From: JARLGU01 sp036504535
GTDB lineage: Bacteria; Armatimonadota; Armatimonadia; Armatimonadales; Capsulimonadaceae
NCBI GenBank assembly: GCA_036504535.1
Contig: DASXUY010000024.1
Span: 34,489 to 98,488 of the forward strand
Direction: 5' to 3'
Length of the DNA: 64,000 bases
Below the pieces are notes generated by a model. It saw only the letters and a program-made list of their open reading frames with translations, made no database searches and had not been told where the DNA came from. Of this stretch, positions 35,293 to 44,449 are shown in pieces. Each line of letters begins with the position of its first letter. The first letter of the stretch is position 1. The position numbers and the translations under genes were made by a program.

Positions 35293-36651
35293 ATGCGACA
35301 TTTAAAAACTATCATCACCTTGGCGCTATTGATCGCAACATTCGCTCCCGGACGGGCGCAAGAGTTCCAAGCAAAATCCGTGAGCGGAGGCGGCGATATT
35401 ATTACAGTTTTAGCAGCAAACTGGATTTCGCCTGCGCAGTTGAAGGAACGAGAATGGAGCGTTACCGGCTATTACATGGGAAGCGACGGCGCTCTTGCTC
35501 TTTGGTTCGAATGCACTCCGGATAGAGCGGTCGCTCCATCAGGCAACGACGGAACTAGCAACGCTATCCGCGTTACGGCTGTTGCTCCAGACGGCAAGCA
35601 GTACGCTGGCACGGTCACGCGGCCGGACCAAGCTGTCCAAAGTCGGCAGATGGCCCTGATAAAGGTTGACCCGCGTGTAAAATATTGGAATATCCAGTTC
35701 ACCGCTCCCACAACCCAGCTCGAAAGCTGGGGGAAGAGTATACAGATCACTCTCAACCGCTCGGAGATCGCTCTTCCGTCATGCACTGATTGTGTCCCGA
35801 CTCGGAAGGCTGCCCTACCTGACGGAAATAGCGTAGGAGTTGGGCCAATCAAGCCCGGTCTTTGGGCAGGATCGCTTCATTGGCTTTGCGATATCGTCGT
35901 CGACAACGCGGCAGGGGTCACCAAAGGGGATAGTTGGCAACCCGATAGGGCTTTCTATCATTATCCGGACAGTGATGAAAAGGAAGGCACCATTAGACAC
36001 TACGGCGACTGGGATGCAAACGGTCAGCCGCTAAGAGAGAACCAAGAGCGCTACGTCATCGATATACTTCCCCCTCCTGCGGGCGTCAACGCGAACTCTG
36101 TTGATATACGAATCTTTGGCAATGCAATACACACCGATTACGCGACCATAACGCTCAGCAAAGTGCCTATCCCACTCCGCGGGTCACTCCAGGAAACCAC
36201 AATCACCGCCACAGATCCCATGCTCGGCACCTTGGCGGCACGAAAAGTGGGGTACTTCGACGCACTCCATTTTCTTGGGCCACGGATCCAGGCACTTTCA
36301 ACCCGCCTGGCACCGCCGACAGGAATCGCAGTCGTTGTGCAGCATATAAATGGGGCAGCATCCAATTCATCGATCGGATCGCTGCAAAGCGACTTTTCCA
36401 TTAATCTACTGCAGGCAGTAGACAGTAAGGGAGCCAACCTGATTAGGAAGGGCGACCTCCCAAGCTATCCACCTCGAGTCAGGCAAGATGATCTCGCTGG
36501 CTCAGACGAAGTGACTGGCGCTCAGACCTTTTATATCTTGCCCCCTACGGAAGCGGCGGCCACGGTTACCCTGACATTCGACGTGCGCCGTGTTAGCCAA
36601 TCTCAAACCCGAAGCGTGAGTATGAACGAAGTGGCATTGCCAGAGCCCTAA
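35293..36651 (+). CDS. Secreted protein of an unrecognised family, paralogue 2
   Basis: 452 residues from the ATG at 35293, 1 nt after the stop of paralogue 1. That start gives a good signal peptide (MRHLKTIITLALLIATFAPG, cut near GRAQ); the longer frame overlaps the upstream gene. Translation is probably coupled. It shares with paralogue 1 a first beta domain ending in VDPRVKYWNIQF (VDPRTKAYELNL in paralogue 1), the VPIPLRGSLQ strand and the RKVGYFDALHFLGP...VVVQH block, and both end in a similar strand (NEVALPEP / PNIPLPEP). The shared domain order points to duplication followed by length divergence. No family recognised. Confidence 0.75.
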   Translation: MRHLKTIITLALLIATFAPGRAQEFQAKSVSGGGDIITVLAANWISPAQLKEREWSVTGYYMGSDGALALWFECTPDRAVAPSGNDGTSNAIRVTAVAPDGKQYAGTVTRPDQAVQSRQMALIKVDPRVKYWNIQFTAPTTQLESWGKSIQITLNRSEIALPSCTDCVPTRKAALPDGNSVGVGPIKPGLWAGSLHWLCDIVVDNAAGVTKGDSWQPDRAFYHYPDSDEKEGTIRHYGDWDANGQPLRENQERYVIDILPPPAGVNANSVDIRIFGNAIHTDYATITLSKVPIPLRGSLQETTITATDPMLGTLAARKVGYFDALHFLGPRIQALSTRLAPPTGIAVVVQHINGAASNSSIGSLQSDFSINLLQAVDSKGANLIRKGDLPSYPPRVRQDDLAGSDEVTGAQTFYILPPTEAAATVTLTFDVRRVSQSQTRSVSMNEVALPEP

Positions 36652-36920
36652 GGTTGTGACGGGCATATCCAACCGGAAATGGGCCGGCCCGCAAAGCACG
36701 AGATAGACCTTTCACTTTCAGTTAATTCGCCTAGAAATCCTTATTGCAATCAGCATTGACATGCGCCACTTCCAACCCGCAGCGCCGCGTAGCGATGCGG
36801 GGTGACGTTACCCGCACATAGGAATGCGAAGTCGTGACGCCCGCCGGTGAGGCATCCTAAAATCACCATCATGCGCCCTCCAAAGGAGGATTTCGACGCC
36901 CCGCGGCGTACTCTACCCGC

Positions 36921-37919
36921 ATGAAACTCAAAGTTCTTTTCATTGGTGGCACAGGAATTATCAGCTCGGCGTGCTCGAAGCTTGCGATTGAACGCAATGC
37001 GGAACTGTACCTGTTGCGGAGAGGGGTGTCTACGCGGGATGTGCCAGAGGGTGCAATCACGCTGAACGGCGACATACGCGACCCGGAAAGCGCTAAGGCC
37101 GCGATTGGCGACAGGAAGTTCGATGTAGTCGTCAACTGGATCGGGTTCACGCCCGAGCACATCGCCGCTGATATCGCGCTGTTTACCGGGCGGACCAAGC
37201 AGTACGTTTTTATCAGCTCGGCTTCGGCGTACCAGACACCTCCCGACAGCCTCCCAGTTACCGAATCGTGCGTTCTGGACAATCCGTATTGGGCCTACTC
37301 CCGGAACAAGATCGCCTGCGAAGAGCTTCTTGTCAAAACGTTCCAAGAGTCTCGCTTTCCGATCACAATCGTGCGCCCGTCGCACACGTACGACCAAACA
37401 TTGCTCCCGATGGACGGCGGCTATACGGTGATCGACAGAATGCGGCGGGGCAAGAAGGTCATCGTACACGGCGACGGCACATCGCTTTGGACTATCACAA
37501 ACCACCGTGATTTCGCCAAGGGTTTTGTCGGTCTTCTCGGCAACCGTCTCGCCATAGGGGAATCGTTCCACATCACCACTGACGAGTCGTATACGTGGAA
37601 CAAGATATTCGAGATCTATGCCGACGCTGCCGGAGCTAAGGCGGATATCGTGCACGTTCCGTCGGAATTGATCGCGGCATATGACGAGAACTGGGGAGCG
37701 GGATTGCTTGGCGACAAGGCTCACAGCATGGTGTTCGACAACGCGAAAATCAAGCGCCTCGTCCCCGCATTCAAGGCAACTGTCCCGCTCCATCAAGGGG
37801 CAAAGGAGACGCTGGCGTGGTACGACGCCGACCCGGCGCGACAAGTGGTGGACGAACAAACGAACGAGCTGATCGACCGGATCCTGAACGCGTACAAGAA
37901 AGCGTGGCCGAAGAAATAG
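36921..37919 (+). CDS. NAD-dependent epimerase/dehydratase (extended SDR)
   Basis: 332 residues. The Rossmann start KVLFIGGTGIISSA (GxxGxxS-type), VVNWIGF and the catalytic Tyr126-x-x-x-Lys130 (YSRNK), with Ser of SSASAY upstream, define an extended SDR. GGTGIIS and the C-terminal layout (VPSELIAAYDENWGAGLLGDK) resemble the SDR subgroup related to plant CSP41/mRNA-binding proteins and sugar-nucleotide epimerases. Substrate not readable; NAD rather than NADP is suggested by the fold start. No close operon partner; a GH42 gene is convergent downstream. Confidence 0.88.
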   Translation: MKLKVLFIGGTGIISSACSKLAIERNAELYLLRRGVSTRDVPEGAITLNGDIRDPESAKAAIGDRKFDVVVNWIGFTPEHIAADIALFTGRTKQYVFISSASAYQTPPDSLPVTESCVLDNPYWAYSRNKIACEELLVKTFQESRFPITIVRPSHTYDQTLLPMDGGYTVIDRMRRGKKVIVHGDGTSLWTITNHRDFAKGFVGLLGNRLAIGESFHITTDESYTWNKIFEIYADAAGAKADIVHVPSELIAAYDENWGAGLLGDKAHSMVFDNAKIKRLVPAFKATVPLHQGAKETLAWYDADPARQVVDEQTNELIDRILNAYKKAWPKK

Positions 37920-38067
37920 AGCGGAAGGTTAGCCGAATATTCCCGCTTCGTAGGGTGCTTCGCTGATAGGCACGAAAGAGAGTTTTGCGGTGCCACCGGC
38001 AGCCTCTTTGTCGTCCCTATAGGGGAGAAGGGGCCCACAAAGTGGGAAGAGAGGTTCCTCTCCGCCC
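37920..38067. repeat. Intergenic repeat between convergent genes
   Basis: 38009-38066 (CCTCTTTGTCGTCCCTATAGGGGAGAAGGGGCCCACAAAGTGGG...) is a reverse-oriented copy of the family at 17190-17247. It folds into a long imperfect hairpin and may stop transcription from both sides. Confidence 0.5.
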
Positions 38068-39831
38068 CTATAGCTCCGACCGACACATACGCACCAGCGC
38101 GGCAACGCCAGCGCGATCAAGCGCCGTCATCGCCACGAAGATATGGCCTTCGCCCAAGCGAGTCCGCAGCACCGCACAGCCCGTCTCATCCCCATGCTCA
38201 AGGCTTCCGATCTCCTCGTAGCGAGCGCCGCGCTGAAGCTCCTCCGTCGGCTGGGCCCAGTAAACGCTACCGACCACGACTGTGCCTGCGACGCGACCGT
38301 CAATAGTCACACCCTCTCGCAACTGCAGCATATCGATCTCCGGCAGGCTGGCACCCCACGTGTGCAAAGCACCGAGAGGCGCGTCCCGGATCACATTGTT
38401 CTCGATGTCGAGGCGACCGAAATCGGGGGTAATGAGCAGCTTGGCCCCTGCCATGACTGCATCACGGAGCAGGTTCATCATGCCAGGCTCGCGCACTTGC
38501 GCAAACGGAGCGATGATTAACTCTTCACTGCCAGCGATGTCGCTGTAGTTGCCGACGCGAACATCGCCGCAAATATCCTTCACGCCAGCGAACCAGTTCT
38601 GCTCAATCTGCTCGCGATACCGCAAAACCGACCCAGGTTGCGGCCGGGACTCGTTCGCCCACTGTTGCTCGAACGAGAACAGCAGGATAGTTTCGAGGTC
38701 CGGGAAGTTCGGCTCCATTCCGCGCGTATTGAAAATAGCTTCCTTCACCGCCTCGGCGATGCGAGTCGGCTTCCCATCGTGCCGAAGGACAGCTCCGTGT
38801 TCCGCCTCCCACCCTGCTGAATGCTGTCGCAGGTGCCAGTAGATGGCGTACTCGGACCCCACCTCGGCGCAATAGCGCAGGTGCCTCTGCAGGCGACCAA
38901 GGTCGTCAGGATAGAGATTCTGAGCGGCTTGCTGCCCCGCCTTCTGCTCGAGGACCCACAGAGGCTTCTGTCCGGGTCGCGGTCCACGGAGCACGGCCAG
39001 CTCAAACTGAGCGCCAGCTTCGTCATCGATATAGTGGCTGAGGCCGTAGGCGTCCTGGAACTCGCGCCACTTCCAACGGTCGAAGGGCATATCCCAAGAC
39101 ATGTTGTAGAAATTGGTTGTCACACGCCCAGCGCCGGCACCTTTAAGCGCCGCATACTGTTCGCTGTAAAACCCGAGCCACGTGTCCGCGCGAAACCGGC
39201 GATACGCCATGTGCAGCGACGGAGCATGCGCGCCCATACTGCGGAACGGAATCACAATCTGCGACCAATCGGTGTACACCTGGCTCCAGATCCCCGTCTG
39301 CCACGCGTCGTTCAGCGCCTTGACGCTCCCGTAACGCGCCCGCAGCCATTCGCGGAACGCTTCCGCGCATCGGCCGCACCAGCACGTGAACCCGTCGCCA
39401 GCGATCTCGTTGTCCACCTGCCATCCAGTGATCGCCAGGTGGCTGCCGATGGACGTTTGCAGGCGCGCCGCGACCTCGCCGCAAAGCTTCTTGTAGCCTT
39501 CGTGGGTCGGGCAGTAGTTGCGCCGCACTCCGACAGGCTTCATAAGCCCCGTATGGTCGATGGCGTGCAAACCGGGCCAGTTGTCGAACAGATACGGCGG
39601 AGGTGTCGCGGATGGCGTGCACCAGATGACATCGAATCCGTAGCCGGATGCGACATCCAGGAACTCATTGGCCCAATCGGCCGTCCACGTGTCCGGTTCC
39701 GGGCTAAATGATGACCACGCGAACTCGCCGCATCGCAACACCGACAACCCAAGGTCGCGAGCTGTCGCCAGATCGCGAGACCATTCCGACGGGTGTATGA
39801 CTTCGGGATAATAGCTGGCGCCGACTTTCAT
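38068..39831 (-). CDS. GH42 beta-galactosidase
   Basis: 587 residues from the ATG at 39831, preceded by TTGGAG with a 7-nt spacer; a TTG at 39852 would overlap that site. GH42 features: MKVGASYYPEVIHPSEW start, acid/base Glu142 in WQVDNEI, nucleophile Glu295 in WVLEQKAG, and the zinc-binding cysteines (Cys107, then FTCWCGRC). Domains are the (beta/alpha)8 barrel, a trimerisation domain (IILLFSFEQQWA-like) and a short C-terminal domain. It hydrolyses terminal beta-galactosides, usually of plant oligosaccharides. No signal peptide, so cytoplasmic; import genes are not adjacent. Confidence 0.95.
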   Translation of the reverse strand: MKVGASYYPEVIHPSEWSRDLATARDLGLSVLRCGEFAWSSFSPEPDTWTADWANEFLDVASGYGFDVIWCTPSATPPPYLFDNWPGLHAIDHTGLMKPVGVRRNYCPTHEGYKKLCGEVAARLQTSIGSHLAITGWQVDNEIAGDGFTCWCGRCAEAFREWLRARYGSVKALNDAWQTGIWSQVYTDWSQIVIPFRSMGAHAPSLHMAYRRFRADTWLGFYSEQYAALKGAGAGRVTTNFYNMSWDMPFDRWKWREFQDAYGLSHYIDDEAGAQFELAVLRGPRPGQKPLWVLEQKAGQQAAQNLYPDDLGRLQRHLRYCAEVGSEYAIYWHLRQHSAGWEAEHGAVLRHDGKPTRIAEAVKEAIFNTRGMEPNFPDLETILLFSFEQQWANESRPQPGSVLRYREQIEQNWFAGVKDICGDVRVGNYSDIAGSEELIIAPFAQVREPGMMNLLRDAVMAGAKLLITPDFGRLDIENNVIRDAPLGALHTWGASLPEIDMLQLREGVTIDGRVAGTVVVGSVYWAQPTEELQRGARYEEIGSLEHGDETGCAVLRTRLGEGHIFVAMTALDRAGVAALVRMCRSEL

Positions 39832-39908
39832 CTGGCTGCTCCAATTGGACAAAGAAAAGGATATAGGAATTGTTCCGCTTTAGGAACGCTAACCGCGACA
39901 AATAATTA

Positions 39909-39942
39909 GCGGTAGCTAGCAAGTTTCCCTGCTAACTACCGC
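39909..39942 (-). terminator. Hairpin downstream of the polysaccharide export gene (second)
   Basis: GCGGTAGcTAGCA and TGCTAacTACCGC pair with one mismatch; on the minus strand this is followed by TAATTATTTGT. With the hairpin at 39961-39987 it forms a tandem terminator-like structure between the export gene and the GH42 gene. Confidence 0.5.
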
Positions 39943-39960
39943 AAGATTTATGATTCGGAT

Positions 39961-39987
39961 AAGCCGAGTTCAATGAACTCGGCTTAT
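39961..39987 (-). terminator. Palindromic hairpin downstream of the polysaccharide export gene
   Basis: TAAGCCGAGTTCA and TGAACTCGGCTTA are perfectly complementary over 13 positions (11-12 can pair in a hairpin). It lies 34 bp past the stop of the export gene. The following minus-strand sequence is A/T-rich but not a strict T-run. Confidence 0.55.
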
Positions 39988-40020
39988 GCCTACGCAGCCA
40001 AACGCCGCTCTACCCCGCCG

Positions 40021-41316
40021 CTACCGCCGAAGGATACTGAACAACGTGATAGCCACACCGATTACCGCGAGCGGGTCGGGATGAAAACCACCAGACTTAG
40101 TCTCGGCCATCGGGACGATGATGTGATCGTTCGGCTGTACCATGAACGTCGCCATCTGGTTCGGATCGCTGCCATTCACATTGACTGTCGTTACACCCAT
40201 CGGCGTCGCACGCGTCACCGTGATGTCCTTCGCCTTGGCGTCCTTATCGAAACCGCCCGCCATCGAGATGGCATCGAACAGCGTGATATTTCCCTTCAGC
40301 GGATACGTGTTCGGAGTTCGCACGCCGCCCATAATCGAGAACGTCGACGCTTGGGCTGCCTCAGGTACGACAATCTTGTCGCCATCGCGAAGCACCGGGT
40401 TTGCATCCGGCGAGCCTGGGTTGGAGACGACGTCCGTCCAGATCAGCGACTTGTGCGTGGTCTGGCCGATAGGCTGCACATACACCGACTTCTGGTCGGC
40501 AGACGATGCCAGCCCGCCCGCCATCGTCACAGCGTCGTAAGCGGTGGTGCCTGGGGCCACATCGAACCGACCGGGACGCGGTACAGCGCCGACGACCGAC
40601 ACAGCTATGGTGGTCGCAACGGCCTTCGGCTTCGACGGTACAAAGATGACGTCGCCGTCCTTCACCGCCGGGTTACCGCTCGGATTGCCAGTTTCCAGGT
40701 ACGAACCAAGGTCGGCGATCAAGCTCGGGTCCTGGCTACGGCTAATCTGAACATGGTTCAAGTCCGCATCGGGCATCGGGCTGAGTTGCTGAACGACATC
40801 GTTGAGACGAGCATCGCGCCGGATCGACAACGGGCCGGTCTTTGCAACGGCCCCGGTCACGGTGACGCTCACGCCGCCAAGGGCCGTGCGGTTCACCGTA
40901 AGGCTCACATCGTGGTAAATCTTACGCATCCGAGCGGCAATCACTTGCTGGGCCTGCTCGACCGTCAGGCCGCCAACACGAATCTTGCCGACATAGGTAA
41001 CCTGAATGTCACCGTTAGCGTCGACCACGTAATCACGCGACAAATCCGGCTGGCCGATCATCTCCAAGTGCAGCGTGTCGTACGGTCCTACGGCGGGCAC
41101 CGTAGACGCTTGCGGCGCCGCCTTGACGGCTGGCGGAGCAGGGAGCGGCGGCGCAGGAGTTGCAGCAGGCGCGGCGGCAGGCAGCGTTGGGGCAGCAGGC
41201 GCCGGCTTAACCGTGTCCGCATTTGCAAACCCGGTGGCCAATGTAACGCAGAGAGCCATCCAGACAACCGGCAGCTTGACTTCGAGGCAAAGCCTCGATA
41301 GCACAGAATTGTTCAC
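40021..41316 (-). CDS. Polysaccharide export protein (Wza-like) with SLBB domains
   Basis: 431 residues. Signal peptide (KLPVVWMALCVTLATGFANA), then a Pro/Ala-rich linker (~35-75), then a Poly_export domain (VGPYDTLHLEMIGQPDLSRDYVVDANGDIQVTYVGKIRVGGLT) and about three SLBB domains (e.g. VSVVGAVPRPGRFDVAPGTT, IMGGVRTPNTYPLKGNITL). A C-terminal hydrophobic helix (PLAVIGVAITLFSIL) could insert in the outer membrane as in Wza. No lipobox Cys is seen. It would form the outer-membrane channel for capsule or exopolysaccharide; no Wzc kinase or glycosyltransferase is in the window. Confidence 0.92.
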   Translation of the reverse strand: MNNSVLSRLCLEVKLPVVWMALCVTLATGFANADTVKPAPAAPTLPAAAPAATPAPPLPAPPAVKAAPQASTVPAVGPYDTLHLEMIGQPDLSRDYVVDANGDIQVTYVGKIRVGGLTVEQAQQVIAARMRKIYHDVSLTVNRTALGGVSVTVTGAVAKTGPLSIRRDARLNDVVQQLSPMPDADLNHVQISRSQDPSLIADLGSYLETGNPSGNPAVKDGDVIFVPSKPKAVATTIAVSVVGAVPRPGRFDVAPGTTAYDAVTMAGGLASSADQKSVYVQPIGQTTHKSLIWTDVVSNPGSPDANPVLRDGDKIVVPEAAQASTFSIMGGVRTPNTYPLKGNITLFDAISMAGGFDKDAKAKDITVTRATPMGVTTVNVNGSDPNQMATFMVQPNDHIIVPMAETKSGGFHPDPLAVIGVAITLFSILRR

Positions 41317-41499
41317 TACACTCCTCCAGATTGAAAACGAGTTATTACCGCACTCGGCAGCGCCATGGTGGCGAGACGCCGACGCGAGTATTGGACGAAA
41401 ATATCACAACGAAACGGTGCGCGCTAGGGTAGCATATCAGTTGTGCCGCTTGCAACATACCGCGATTGAGCAGCAAGCACTCGCACCATTACCGGTATT

Positions 41500-42030
41500 A
41501 TGGCCCCGACACACCCAGAAAACAACCAACCAGCCGTCGAAACCTCGGTTGATTACTCTGCATCTTCAATAGATGCAGTCACAGCCGGTCCTGAGCAATC
41601 CCGCGAAATTGGCGAGCGATTGGGCCGCACAGCAGTACCGGGAAACATCATCTGCCTCATCGGCGACCTGGGGACCGGAAAAACAACCCTCACTCAAGGT
41701 ATCGGTCGCGGGCTCGATATTCCCGAGTCCGAAGTTTCCTCGCCAACATTCATGCTCATCTCCGAGCACCGATCCGGACGCATCCCGCTCTACCACTTCG
41801 ACGTTTACCGGCTTAGTGGCCCTGATGACCTGCACGGGCTGGGATTCGAGGACTACGTCACCCGCCCCGACGGCCTCATCGTGATCGAATGGGCCGATAT
41901 CGTCCTTGATGCGCTCCCATCCGACAGGCTTGACGTGTACTTGACAGCCAGCGATACGATAGAAGAACGCCTACTACGTGTTACGGCAACGGGCCCCGAA
42001 TCGGCTCACCTTTTGAAAGCATTTTTATGA
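41500..42030 (+). CDS. tsaE: tRNA threonylcarbamoyladenosine biosynthesis ATPase TsaE
   Basis: 176 residues with a ~25-residue N-terminal extension over the usual length. Motifs: Walker A GDLGTGKT (55-62), SSPTFML switch (80-86), HFDVYRL (99-105) and VIEWAD. TsaE drives the TsaB-TsaD complex that adds the t6A modification at position 37 of ANN-decoding tRNAs; it is essential in most bacteria. The stop overlaps the tsaB start (ATGA), so the two are translated together. No ribosome-binding site stands out before the ATG, and an internal start is possible. Confidence 0.95.
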   Translation: MAPTHPENNQPAVETSVDYSASSIDAVTAGPEQSREIGERLGRTAVPGNIICLIGDLGTGKTTLTQGIGRGLDIPESEVSSPTFMLISEHRSGRIPLYHFDVYRLSGPDDLHGLGFEDYVTRPDGLIVIEWADIVLDALPSDRLDVYLTASDTIEERLLRVTATGPESAHLLKAFL

Positions 42031-42728
42031 TATTGTGCTGTGATACATGCACCAGCCACGCTGTATTCGTGGTGGCGACGGATGACGGCCACGTTGTGGC
42101 GTCGTCGACTGTGTTTCACCACCGCGACCTGTCGGTGAAGTTCTTCGGGGACGTTGACGAGGTTCTGGCAAAGGCGGGAGTGACGTTCGACGACATTACT
42201 ACCCTCGCCGTCGGGATGGGACCGGGTTCATTCACCGGCGTGCGTGTTGCGGTGACAACCTTCCGCACCTTGGCCCAGGCCACTGGCAAGCGGTTGGTCG
42301 GAGTGGGCACACTGCCGCTGTTCGCGTACGATGCGCTTCAAGCGCTGCCACCGGGCGCAGCGGTGATCGCACTGCTCCCGTCGCGGCGCGGGGAGGTGTA
42401 CGGGGCAGTCTACGATACCAGCGGGGAGATGCAAGCGCCGTTCGCGGCGACATTCACCGAACTCGCCGCCAAAATCGACGACCTTCGCACTGAGCGGTCA
42501 GTCGTAACCGTCGGGCCTACCGATGTGCTGCCCGCGGGGTTTGCTAACGTGGAGCAGGTCGTGTGCGAAAGCCCCTCGCCCGCCGCGTTTGCCGTGCTGG
42601 CGTCCGCAGAGGTTGCAGCGGAGCGCTGGGCGGACCCGATGGCGCTGAACCCGATATACGTCGTCGCACCCGCCATTAGTCAGCACAAGGATCCACGCAC
42701 CACGGAGCGCTTGAATCAGCCTGGCTAG
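42027..42728 (+). CDS. tsaB: tRNA threonylcarbamoyladenosine biosynthesis protein TsaB
   Basis: 233 residues of the ASKHA fold. It begins MILCCDTCTSHAVFVVATDD and carries TLAVGMGPGSFTGVRVAVTTFRTLAQA, the signature GPGSFTGxR of TsaB. TsaB is the non-catalytic paralogue of TsaD and scaffolds the t6A-synthesising complex. The last ~40 residues carry the usual Pro-rich C-terminal end (MALNPIYVVAPAISQ). It overlaps tsaE by 4 nt. Its stop lies 3 bp from the stop of a convergent small gene. Confidence 0.95.
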   Translation: MILCCDTCTSHAVFVVATDDGHVVASSTVFHHRDLSVKFFGDVDEVLAKAGVTFDDITTLAVGMGPGSFTGVRVAVTTFRTLAQATGKRLVGVGTLPLFAYDALQALPPGAAVIALLPSRRGEVYGAVYDTSGEMQAPFAATFTELAAKIDDLRTERSVVTVGPTDVLPAGFANVEQVVCESPSPAAFAVLASAEVAAERWADPMALNPIYVVAPAISQHKDPRTTERLNQPG

Positions 42729-42731
42729 CGG

Positions 42732-43061
42732 CTACGCCGAATTCTTACGCGGCTTGTGGGATGTGATGTGATCGGCGACACTGTCCAGCCAGCCATCTTT
42801 GATGTCGCTGAGCAGCTTTTCCCCGGTGGGCAGGAACGGCCGAGGCCAACGCAAACGAGCCTCACCGTAGAAGACCTCGACGCTGTAGCCGCGCGGCAGA
42901 TTCAATGTGCCCGTCTCCGCGTTCAGGACGCCGTGTGTTCTCGCAAGATCCGCTATCCCGCGAGCGACTTCATCCCCAAACTTCGTTATAGCGGCCTCTG
43001 CCTTTTGCTTCTCGAGAACTGCGGTCGCAATCGGAGCGACATCGATAGCCTGTAGTGACAT
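42732..43061 (-). CDS. Hypothetical protein (109 aa)
   Basis: 109 residues from the ATG at 43061, chosen because AAGGAAGGA lies just upstream; a start at 43088 would overlap that site. The first half is helical (VLEKQKAEAAITKFGDEVARGIADLARTHG), the second carries a strand pair (NLPRGYSVEVFYGEARLRWPRP) and a basic tail (SHKPRKNSA). No family recognised and no signal peptide. It is convergent with tsaB, 3 bp between stops, and single-gene. Confidence 0.6.
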   Translation of the reverse strand: MSLQAIDVAPIATAVLEKQKAEAAITKFGDEVARGIADLARTHGVLNAETGTLNLPRGYSVEVFYGEARLRWPRPFLPTGEKLLSDIKDGWLDSVADHITSHKPRKNSA

Positions 43062-43217
43062 CCGGTATCCTTCCTTTGTTGCTTTCATTCTCAGTCACGG
43101 AGTGCGAAACTTTGCCGAGTATACCACATTTCGTGACCTTCGTGATAGAAATGACATCCAGCTTACACTTTCAAATTCTCGTTAGAAACACGTATCACCC
43201 GCCCAGAATCGACCGCT

Positions 43218-44300
43218 TCACGATGCCGTTGATTCACGCGCTATAAGGGTTGCGGCTAGCGTCACCAGCCGCGCAGGCAACGCTCGACCCGCTAACCGAT
43301 CCGCCATCAATTCTGCCGCCACCACACCAATCTCATGGCAAGGCTGACGCATCGTCGTGAGAGGCACCGAAAGCAATGTTGCGTATCGCACATCGTCAAA
43401 CCCCGCCACCGCGACGCCTGATGGCACTCGGCGATTCAGCTTCGTCAGCGACTGCATGAGCAGGGCGGCGGTTCGGTCGTTGGAGCAGACGATCACATCT
43501 GGCGCATCGCCGCTCAGGATACCGCCCACAAACCCCACATCGCCAGGGTCCCCCACCCGCAGCGTGACGGCAGCGCCGGGCGTTCGCGACGCTGCCTCGC
43601 GAACACCCGCCATGCGCAGATCCGTCGTACCGGGGTATGACGGTCGAGCCAGGAACACGATACGCTTGCGCAGGGAGCCCGTTAGGTGCCTCCCCAGCTC
43701 ATAGCCAGCGGCGAAGTTATCGATACCAACCAGATCGAACTCACTCCGCGCTGGGAAATCGCCTAGGTCGCGGTCAATCAACACAATCGCCGCCCCCGCC
43801 GCTGTCAGAATATCGACCACGCGCCTGTTGACCGCAGACCGATCCGCACCCAGTTCCAGCGGCGCGAAAAAGACACCGTCCACACCGCGCGCAACAAGAG
43901 CCTCTGCCAGTGCGACAACGCCCTTCACATCACCGCCGCCATCGCCAGACACAAGCGTCAACCCCCGCGACACGCATTGTCTCGTGATCTCCTCGCATAT
44001 AGGCGCGAGAAGCTCTGTGTGCTCCAGCCCCTCCGCGATAATGGCGACACTCTGCGGTGATTTGCCTTGCGAAGCTGGTTCACGAGCGCGTATGTATGTG
44101 CCAGAGCCAGCGCGCCGCTCGATCAACCCCTTGTTTTGCAGTTCGATCATAGCGCGCACTACCGTGGGACGCGATGCGCTGAATTTGCGAGCCAACTCCA
44201 TATCGCTGGGCAGCCTGCGCGCCGGGTTGAACTTGCCATTCTCGATACCTGTTTCAATATACGACGCTATTTCCTGATAGAGGACGCCTGTAGTTGCCAT
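43218..44300 (-). CDS. GntR-type HTH regulator with LacI-like sugar-binding domain
   Basis: 360 residues. Residues 1-70 are a GntR winged HTH (YQEIASYIETGIENGKF..., RLPSDMELARKFSASRPTVVRAMIELQNKGLIERRAGSGTYI). The rest is a periplasmic-binding-protein-like sensor domain as in LacI/AraR (SVAIIAEGLEHTELLAPI, GVDGVFFAPLEL, AIVLIDRDLGDF, VVAVAGFDD-like GVAVAGFDDVRYA). This architecture is that of AraR-type sugar repressors. It is divergent from the heptose operon (150 bp), and two mirrored operator-like sites lie between, so it likely controls that operon and itself. The effector sugar is unknown. Confidence 0.9.
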   Translation of the reverse strand: MATTGVLYQEIASYIETGIENGKFNPARRLPSDMELARKFSASRPTVVRAMIELQNKGLIERRAGSGTYIRAREPASQGKSPQSVAIIAEGLEHTELLAPICEEITRQCVSRGLTLVSGDGGGDVKGVVALAEALVARGVDGVFFAPLELGADRSAVNRRVVDILTAAGAAIVLIDRDLGDFPARSEFDLVGIDNFAAGYELGRHLTGSLRKRIVFLARPSYPGTTDLRMAGVREAASRTPGAAVTLRVGDPGDVGFVGGILSGDAPDVIVCSNDRTAALLMQSLTKLNRRVPSGVAVAGFDDVRYATLLSVPLTTMRQPCHEIGVVAAELMADRLAGRALPARLVTLAATLIARESTAS

Positions 44301-44310
44301 AGTAGTTAAC

Positions 44311-44322
44311 CTGTACTGTCAG
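44311..44322. promoter_or_regulatory. Candidate operator, site 1 (near the regulator start)
   Basis: CTGTACTGTCAG, 10 bp upstream of the regulator ATG. Site 2 at 44422-44433 is its near-exact reverse (11 of 12 positions). The similarity extends into the flanks (xTTTGTG on the same side). Position and mirrored layout fit binding by the adjacent GntR/LacI-type repressor with DNA looping across the divergent promoter. Confidence 0.55.
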
Positions 44323-44421
44323 CTTTGTGCGCTCATATTACCAGATTACCTTGACTTACGATATGAATGATGCAAAAATAGAATCGAATAATGGATTGAC
44401 TTCCCAGATTAGTCACAAAAT

Positions 44422-44433
44422 CTGACAATACAG
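44422..44433. promoter_or_regulatory. Candidate operator, site 2 (near the heptose operon start)
   Basis: CTGACAATACAG; read on the minus strand CTGTATTGTCAG, one difference from site 1. It lies 16 bp before the ATG of the kinase-HAD gene, overlapping where a ribosome or polymerase would bind, consistent with repression. Confidence 0.55.
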
Positions 44434-44449
44434 ATTACGGATTTTAAGT

